A stretch of DNA of 12,150 bases from Eimeria necatrix (taxonomy: Eukaryota; Apicomplexa; Conoidasida; Eucoccidiorida; Eimeriidae), in NCBI RefSeq assembly GCF_000499385.1, contig NW_013651861.1:1-12150 (forward strand). The letters are read 5' to 3'. Position 1 is the first letter of the stretch, and the number at the start of each line of letters is the position of its first letter. A model generated the notes under the pieces. The model searched no databases and was not told where the DNA came from. It saw only the letters and a list, made by a program, of their open reading frames with translations. The position numbers were made by a program, and so were the translations under genes. Shown piece by piece: positions 7,447-12,150 of the stretch.

Positions 7447-7871
7447 CCCCCGGGGCTGCAGGGGGCCCCAGGGATACAAAGAGACAAAAGAGACTTGAGG
7501 GAGAAACTAAAGGGCCCCCTGCAAAGACCCAAACCCTCTTTGCATGCATTTGCTTTGCAGGGGCCCCCCAGGGGAGGCCCCACCCGAGGGGGGCCCCTGC
7601 AGCTCTCAGGGTTTTGGGGGGCCCCAAGGGGCCCCCCCATACCCTACCCCTGCGAGGCTTTCCAGGGTCTTTGGGGGCCCCCTAGAGGGCCCTAGGGCCC
7701 CCTTAGGGGCCCTAGGGGCCCCCCCTTAAAGCCCTCCAAAGGGCCCCCTAGTGGCCTTTTTCGGGGCCCCCTAAAGGCCTTTTGTGGGGCCCCCCTGAGG
7801 TCTTTTGAATATCCCCATGGGTCTTCTGGTGGCCGGCGATCTGTATCTTTTGTGCGGGCCCCTTGCTGCCT
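7447..7871. other. GGGGCCC-rich spacer between the convergent genes
   Basis: GGGGCCC and CCCCCTA/TAGGGGG motifs are scattered in otherwise unordered GC-rich sequence. No recognisable gene or RNA is seen. The part nearest 7940 would be 3' UTR of gene B. Confidence 0.55.
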
Positions 7872-7928
7872 TGCTGCTGCAGCAGCAGCAGCAGCAGCAG
7901 CTGCTGCTGCTGCTGCTGCTGCTGCTGC
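7872..7928. repeat. CAG/CTG inverted repeat behind the stop of gene B
   Basis: A (CAG)7-type arm is joined directly to a (CTG)9-type arm through AGCAGCTGCT, with no loop. It lies about 13 bases past gene B's stop, so its 3' UTR could form a long CAG-CTG hairpin, as behind the membrane protein gene at 1585-1661. Confidence 0.85.
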
Positions 7929-7940
7929 GGCTCTTCTCCC

Positions 7941-8700
7941 CTAGAAGCCCCGGGGGGGCCCCAGGGGCCTCCCCCCGAGGCCCCCTGCCCCCGCAGGGTA
8001 CCCCATGGACATACCCTGGGGGCCCCCCTGCCAATAGGGGCCCCCAAAGTCCTGGGGGGCCCCCGCCATTTCGGGGGGCATGGGGCCCCTGCGGGGGGGC
8101 CCCTTTGGCTGCATCACTGAGGCCACAAAAAACAAAACCCTAAACCCTAAACCCTAAACCCTAGCAACTTGTTATTTCAGCCGGTCATTTATTTGAATGC
8201 ATGCAGGCATGTCTGGACATGTGCACGTTTGCATATTAAAAGAAGCAAGCGACGCCCTAAACCCTAAACCCTAAACCCTAAACCCTAAACCCTAAACCCT
8301 AAACCCTTCAAAGGATGAAGGGCAAATCCACCAGCTCTCCCGAAAAGCCACAACAGCAAAAGCAAAGAAAGACAATTCAAGAAATATTGGAGGAGACAAA
8401 AAGAAAAAAGAAAAACAAAAAACGAAAAATAAAAAAGATTTAAAGAAAACAAAAAAAGAGACAAAAAGAGACCACTTCTTTGCAAAAAACCCTTCACTGT
8501 AGAAAGAGCAGCAGCAGAAGGCAGCAGCAGCAAAAAAGAGCAGCAGCAAAAGGAGCAGCAGCAACAGGAGCAGCAGCAAAAGCAGCAGCAGCAAAAGGAG
8601 CAGCATCAACAAGGGGCAGCAGCAACACGGAGCAGCAGCAAGTAGCAGCAGCAAAAAGTAGCAAAAAATTGGGAAAAAGAGAGAGAAGAAAATGGAGAAG

Positions 8701-8773
<73 letters not shown>

Positions 8774-8933
8774 ACCTATAAAGACGGCACAGGCCAGCAG
8801 CACCACGCCGCCGACGCAGCCAATAATAATCCAAAGTTTGTTGTTGTTGCTGCCTGCTGCTTCTGCTGCTTCTGTTGCTGCAGTGCTCCAAGACGTGTAT
8901 GTCGTTGTGCTGTTCGTTCCATTCACCATTTCT

Positions 8934-8966
<33 letters not shown>

Positions 8967-9095
8967 CACGCAGCAGCAGCAGCACACGCAGCAGCATGAG
9001 CAGCGGCAGCAGCAAAGGCGCGCCAGCGCCCGCCCAAGCGCCATCATCAGCAGCATCATCAGCTGCAGCATCATCAGCAGCAGCAACATCCTAAT

Positions 9096-9134
<39 letters not shown>

Positions 9135-9256
9135 CGCCATAGCCAGCAGCATCCGCATCACCGGAAGCAGCAGCAGCAGCGCAACCCGCCCAACCAGCCG
9201 CCCCATCCAACCACCACCAGCAGCACCACCACCACCAGCAGCAGCACCACCACCAT

Positions 9257-9304
<48 letters not shown>

Positions 9305-9451
9305 AGGCTACCGAGGTCGCAAATGGTTTCAGTGCCGAAGCTTTCCCTGCGGAAAGTGCCGGGGCAGGAGCAGACGGCGCCTTGCGCAGTGTCTGTACAC
9401 TCGGCGTTGAGGGGGCAGAGGCCCTCGGCCTGCAGCTGCGTGCAGCTGCAT

Positions 9452-9484
<33 letters not shown>

Positions 9485-9819
9485 CAGGGAATGATCTGCA
9501 GCATCTGCTGCGGGTCGCATGCAGCCCCAAGCCCCACTCCCGGCAAACAGGCCCTCTTGCGGCACTGGTGGTTTTGTGGGGAGCTGCAGGAGGCCCTGCA
9601 TGCAGCAAAAGGGCCCCAGCTGTCGTAAGCAGCATCAGCAGCAGCAGCAGACAGCACCTGCAGCAGCAGCAGCGGCGGGTTGCTGCTGCCGGGGGGGGCG
9701 AAGTCTGTGCTGCAGTGCTGACTTTGCTGCCGAATCCGCAGGTGGAGGGGCCCCCCCTTGAGGCCCTTTCCGTAGAAGAGCGAGGAAATGTCGATTTCCT
9801 CGTACTGGTTTGCTGCTGC

Positions 9820-9862
<43 letters not shown>

Positions 9863-9968
9863 ACCTGCTGCTGCACCTGCTCCGTGCTGGCCCGCGAGTC
9901 GTCCCGGGCGGTGCGGTAGCTGTCGTCGAGCATGCGGGTGACTGCGAGCGTGGGGTTGCTGCAGGTGC

Positions 9969-10007
<39 letters not shown>

Positions 10008-10325
10008 CGGGGGGCAGCAGGTAGAGCCGCAGCAAAGCCTTTCCATTCTCGAAAGTCTCCTCCGGAATTCTAAAAGACAAAAAACTTTGGCTTTCTCTCC
10101 CCGGCTGCTCCGGGCCTTTTGTTTGATGGGCCTGCAGCTCGGAGTTCATAAAGACTTCGTCTTCTTTGTGAAAACCCCACAAAAAAGGAGACACTTGCTG
10201 CTGCTGCTGCGCTGCAGCAAGGTTGGCTGGCGCTGCAGTCCCCAGCAGGCAGCTGCTGTCTTCGCGGAAGCCCAGCTGTGCTGCTCCTGCGCTCTCCACT
10301 TCTGCGTCCGTCAAGTACAAGCCCG

Positions 10326-10375
<50 letters not shown>

Positions 10376-10570
10376 AGGGAGTTGGGGGTTTCCGCCGTGC
10401 GCAGCGCCCACGCAGCCCACCAGCTGCTGCTGCTGCTGCTGCTGCTGCTGCAGCAGCAGCAGAGCGCGGCGCAGATCCCCAGCACGCACAGCCGGCCCAG
10501 CCGCCGCCTGCTGCTGCCGGCGGGGGCGCGCGCGGGACGCGACCTGCTGCGCCTGCGGCTCCTGCGCCGG

Positions 10571-10634
<64 letters not shown>

Positions 10635-10662
10635 AGCGGGCTGCTGCGGCCGGGGCCGCCAT
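7941..10662 (-). CDS. Gene B: paralogue of gene A, type I membrane adhesin-like protein (exons 10662-9312, 8931-8776, 8116-7941)
   Basis: A 560-residue protein with the same domain order as gene A. The N-terminus is long and Ser/Arg-rich, with a hydrophobic core LCVLGICAAL near residues 57-66 that may be a signal peptide or anchor. Residues about 170-338 match gene A's beta-sandwich module (SFLSFRIP at 193-200, YEEIDISSLFYGKGL at 287-301, then LHLRIRQ). Residues 349-393 are TSP1-like (WGPFAACRASC; cysteines 355, 359, 367, 372, 382, 393, spaced exactly as in A). Residues 405-448 are EGF-like with seven cysteines. The stalk has NGT and NST sites. Residues 483-503 are the membrane helix (KLWIIIGCVGG). 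The tail is short and Gly/Pro/Met-rich with GGPYWQGG. Splices are CTCG|GTAGCC...CTGCAG|AA and ATAG|GTCAGC...CCTCAG|TG, both phase 1; GTCAGC is a weak donor. Start and N-terminus are the least certain parts. Confidence 0.78.
8135..8163. repeat. Telomere-like array close to the acceptor of gene B intron 2
   Basis: About four copies, CCCTAAA on the plus strand and therefore TTTAGGG in the transcript. It lies about 18 bases before the acceptor. Confidence 0.9.
8255..8308. repeat. Second telomere-like array in gene B intron 2
   Basis: Seven to eight perfect CCCTAAA copies on the plus strand (TTTAGGG in the gene B transcript). This is the longest pure telomere-like array in the window. Confidence 0.93.
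8701..8773. repeat. (CTG)24 run at the donor of gene B intron 2
   Basis: A pure CTG run on the plus strand, CAG in the transcript, begins two or three bases after the proposed donor. If unspliced, it would add about 24 glutamines directly after the membrane helix. Confidence 0.9.
8932..9311 (-). repeat. Intron 1 of gene B, made of CTG/GTG triplet repeats
   Basis: The coding strand is CTG runs mixed with GATGATG, GGTGGTGCTG and TGTTGCTGCTG blocks from donor GTAGCC to acceptor CTGCTGCAG. There is no TTTAGGG array, which makes it the exception among the six introns. A CTG run replaces the usual pyrimidine tract before the acceptor. Confidence 0.7.
10572..10635. repeat. CTG/CAG run encoding poly-Ser at the N-terminus of gene B
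   Basis: About 21 triplets, read as AGC (Ser) in the gene B frame just after the proposed ATG at 10662. A length change that is not a multiple of three would shift the frame of the whole N-terminus, so the start call depends on the assembly being right here. Confidence 0.85.
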
Positions 10663-11302
10663 CGGGAAGAGACAAGGAGGAAATGGCTGGGGAAATGCTG
10701 GGGGGAAAAGTCTTCGACTCAGAGGCAGCCCAAAGGAGCTGCTGCCGCCTCGGCGCTGGGCTCCATCCGCCTGCGCCCTCCGTCGCCTGCGGCTCGCCAG
10801 CGGCCCGGAAACCGGACCTGAAAACGCGAAACTGAAAGGAATAAAGGAAGAATTAACAATTTAAAGATAAAAAAGGGGAAAAAAGCGAAAAAAATGAACA
10901 AATTGACCCGAGATTCCACCGGAAACGCGTCGATTGCACACCGCCGCCGCCGGCACCAACTCCTTCTCTTTCCGCGGAAACGACGCGCTTTTCCTCCAGT
11001 ATTTTCCCAACAGGTAATAAAACGAAAAGAGCTCTTTTTAGTCGAATTGGAAAAGAGGAAGATCGGCGGTGGCGCGCAGTCGACGGCGGATCGCGGGAAC
11101 GGAACTCGCGACGGAGTGGCTGTTCGAAGAAGAAACCGGAGAGCATCCGCGGAGGATCTGGAGAGATCCAGGCAATTTGGAGTTAAATTTGAAGTGAAAT
11201 CAAATAACGCGAGGGAAATAACCCAAACCTACCTATTTTCGGTCCATTTTGACCGCCAAATTCACATGCGGCGGCGCGGCGGCGACTGGGGGCGGTGAGC
11301 AC
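10663..11302. other. Upstream region of gene B
   Basis: Unique DNA, GC-rich near the gene and purine-rich further out (10850-11230), likely holding the 5' UTR and promoter. Short open frames exist on both strands, but none shows a domain, a signal peptide or splice support. No gene is called. Confidence 0.45.
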
Positions 11303-11320
11303 CAGCTGTACGTACAGCTG
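11303..11320. repeat. Perfect 18-bp palindrome CAGCTGTACGTACAGCTG
   Basis: The sequence is identical to its own reverse complement over 18 bases, with no spacer, in unique non-repetitive DNA about 640 bases upstream of gene B's ATG. It could bind a dimeric DNA-binding protein, but no factor can be named. Confidence 0.6.
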
Positions 11321-12066
11321 AGCTCGAGAGGTTTCGCCTCCTGCCTGTCCGTTTCTTCCGTCAAATTTTGTTTTTTTTAACTTTTTAAACTTTATTTTAT
11401 TTTGTTTTATTGTTTAAACGGCCACGAGGAGCAGCAGCGCCGATTTTATCCACCCTTTCCACCGCCGCTGAGAATCCCCGACCGCCCAGCGGCGTCGGCC
11501 GCTGCAAACAGGTCTTCGCGGTTTGTTTCGGGTGTATCTCCACCTCAAGTTGAAAGCTCCTTTTTATTATTTTTTCATTTAAAATTATTTTACAACTTTA
11601 AAAGCAGCCGTGGGGGCTTCCCCACTGTGCTGCCAGTTTGCAGCAGCAAAAAGGCAAAAAGAAACATCAAGAAATAAAGAAACTGAAAAGGAAATAAAAC
11701 AATTGACGCGATATTCTCGGGTGTAAAGACAGCCAAAGAATGCGAATTAATTAAAAACAGCAGCCAACAAAAGCGAATTTAAAATCAAATAAAGTATTTG
11801 TGCCCGTCCAGCTTCGCTGAATTCTTTTATTTCTTTTTAGAAACGAATTGACAAAAAGAGGCAAAGAACGAAAGGCGAGAGAGAAAGAAACAAAAGACAA
11901 AAGACAAAAAGATAAAACGAAATTTATTTTGAATCTCTTTGTTGTTTTAAAAACAAAAAGGCAAAATATAAAAATGTAACTTAGATGCATTATTACAAAT
12001 ATGTACACCTTTGTGGATAATGCAAACGCGCAGGCATAGACTTCTCCCTATGGCTATAAGTACAAG
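11321..12066. other. AT-rich intergenic DNA, no gene seen
   Basis: T-runs, A-runs and purine-rich segments. The open frames at 11402-11677 and, on the minus strand, 12008-11751 are short, compositionally driven and without recognisable features. Nothing further can be supported. Confidence 0.5.
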
Positions 12067-12150
12067 TATAAATATAAATATAAATATAAATATAAATATA
12101 AATATAAATATAAATATAAATATAAATATAAATATAAATATAAATATAAA
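12067..12150. repeat. (TATAAA)14 microsatellite reaching the window end
   Basis: A perfect six-base repeat of 14 units continues to the last base and may extend further. It is non-coding. Confidence 0.96.

Larger units (their letters stand above)
8117..8775 (-). other. Intron 2 of gene B
   Basis: On the coding strand the intron opens with a (CAG)n run of about 24 triplets, then a pyrimidine-rich stretch with many TGCTGCTG blocks (8700-8500), a T-rich part (8480-8380), two TTTAGGG arrays, and the acceptor GTGGCCTCAG. The long open minus frame from 8533 to 8285 has a possible acceptor (TCTACAG) and keeps phase. It gives an Phe/Leu-rich product unlike gene A's tail and would skip the proper tail, so it is taken as intron. 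Confidence 0.65.

Noticed and set aside
7084..7695. Cys- or Ala-rich proteins on either strand of the CTG/GGGGCCCC array
   Set aside because: All frames are open because of triplet composition. There is no non-repetitive core, no splice support and no recognisable domain.
8285..8533. An extra exon of gene B with a Phe/Leu-rich product
   Set aside because: The possible TCTACAG acceptor keeps phase, but the product is T-rich DNA translated, ends in telomere repeat, and would displace the Gly/Pro/Met tail that matches gene A.
8292..10046. A 584-codon open frame on the minus strand
   Set aside because: It overlaps gene B in another frame and reads the TSP1/EGF region out of frame as Ala/Cys/Leu runs. 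Only the frame starting at 10662 gives ordered cysteine domains.
8875..10821. A 648-codon open frame on the plus strand
   Set aside because: It lies antisense to gene B and is open because CAG/CTG triplets have no stops in most frames. It shows Ala, Ser and Leu runs but no domain. Gene B on the other strand carries two cysteine modules and paralogue support.
11751..12008. A small hydrophobic frame on the minus strand
   Set aside because: The Phe/Leu content follows from A/T-rich composition. No start context, splicing or homologous feature supports a gene.

Overview
The window looks like nuclear DNA of an apicomplexan coccidian, most probably Eimeria. Very long CAG/CTG runs encode poly-Gln, poly-Ser, poly-Ala or poly-Leu inside genes. 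Many short interstitial arrays of the plant/coccidian-type telomere repeat (TTTAGGG/CCCTAAA) are present. Genes are split by introns, and GGGGGCCCC-rich DNA fills part of the spacer. No database search was possible, so the genus call rests on these hallmarks.

Layout. Positions 1-1584 (+ strand) hold the 3' part of an unrecognised multi-pass membrane protein gene. Two exons are well phased (663-962 and 1197-1584), an earlier exon ending near 412 is uncertain, and the introns are built almost wholly of telomere-like repeats. Positions 1585-3501 are intergenic DNA and the leader of the next gene, with CAG/CTG hairpins. Positions 3502-5886 (+) hold gene A, a three-exon type I membrane protein of 563 residues. 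Positions 5887-7940 are a convergent spacer with GGGGGCCCC clusters, T-rich DNA, a direct repeat and a composite CTG/GGGGCCCC minisatellite. Positions 10662-7941 (- strand) hold gene B, a three-exon paralogue of gene A of 560 residues. Positions 10663-12150 are upstream DNA of gene B that becomes AT-rich and ends in a (TATAAA)n microsatellite.

The main result is the pair A/B. They face each other tail to tail and share the same architecture: a hydrophobic secretory N-terminus, a beta-sandwich-like module resembling DNRLRE/CBM96-type domains, a TSP1-like domain, an EGF-like domain, one transmembrane helix, and a short Gly/Pro/Met-rich cytoplasmic tail containing a Tyr-Trp pair. Both introns lie at the same places in the same phase (phase 1). 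The six TSP1 cysteines have identical spacing in the two copies. This is the layout of an apicomplexan surface or micronemal adhesin. The second theme is that telomere-like repeats make up much of five of the six introns proposed and in places appear to supply the splice-site dinucleotides themselves.
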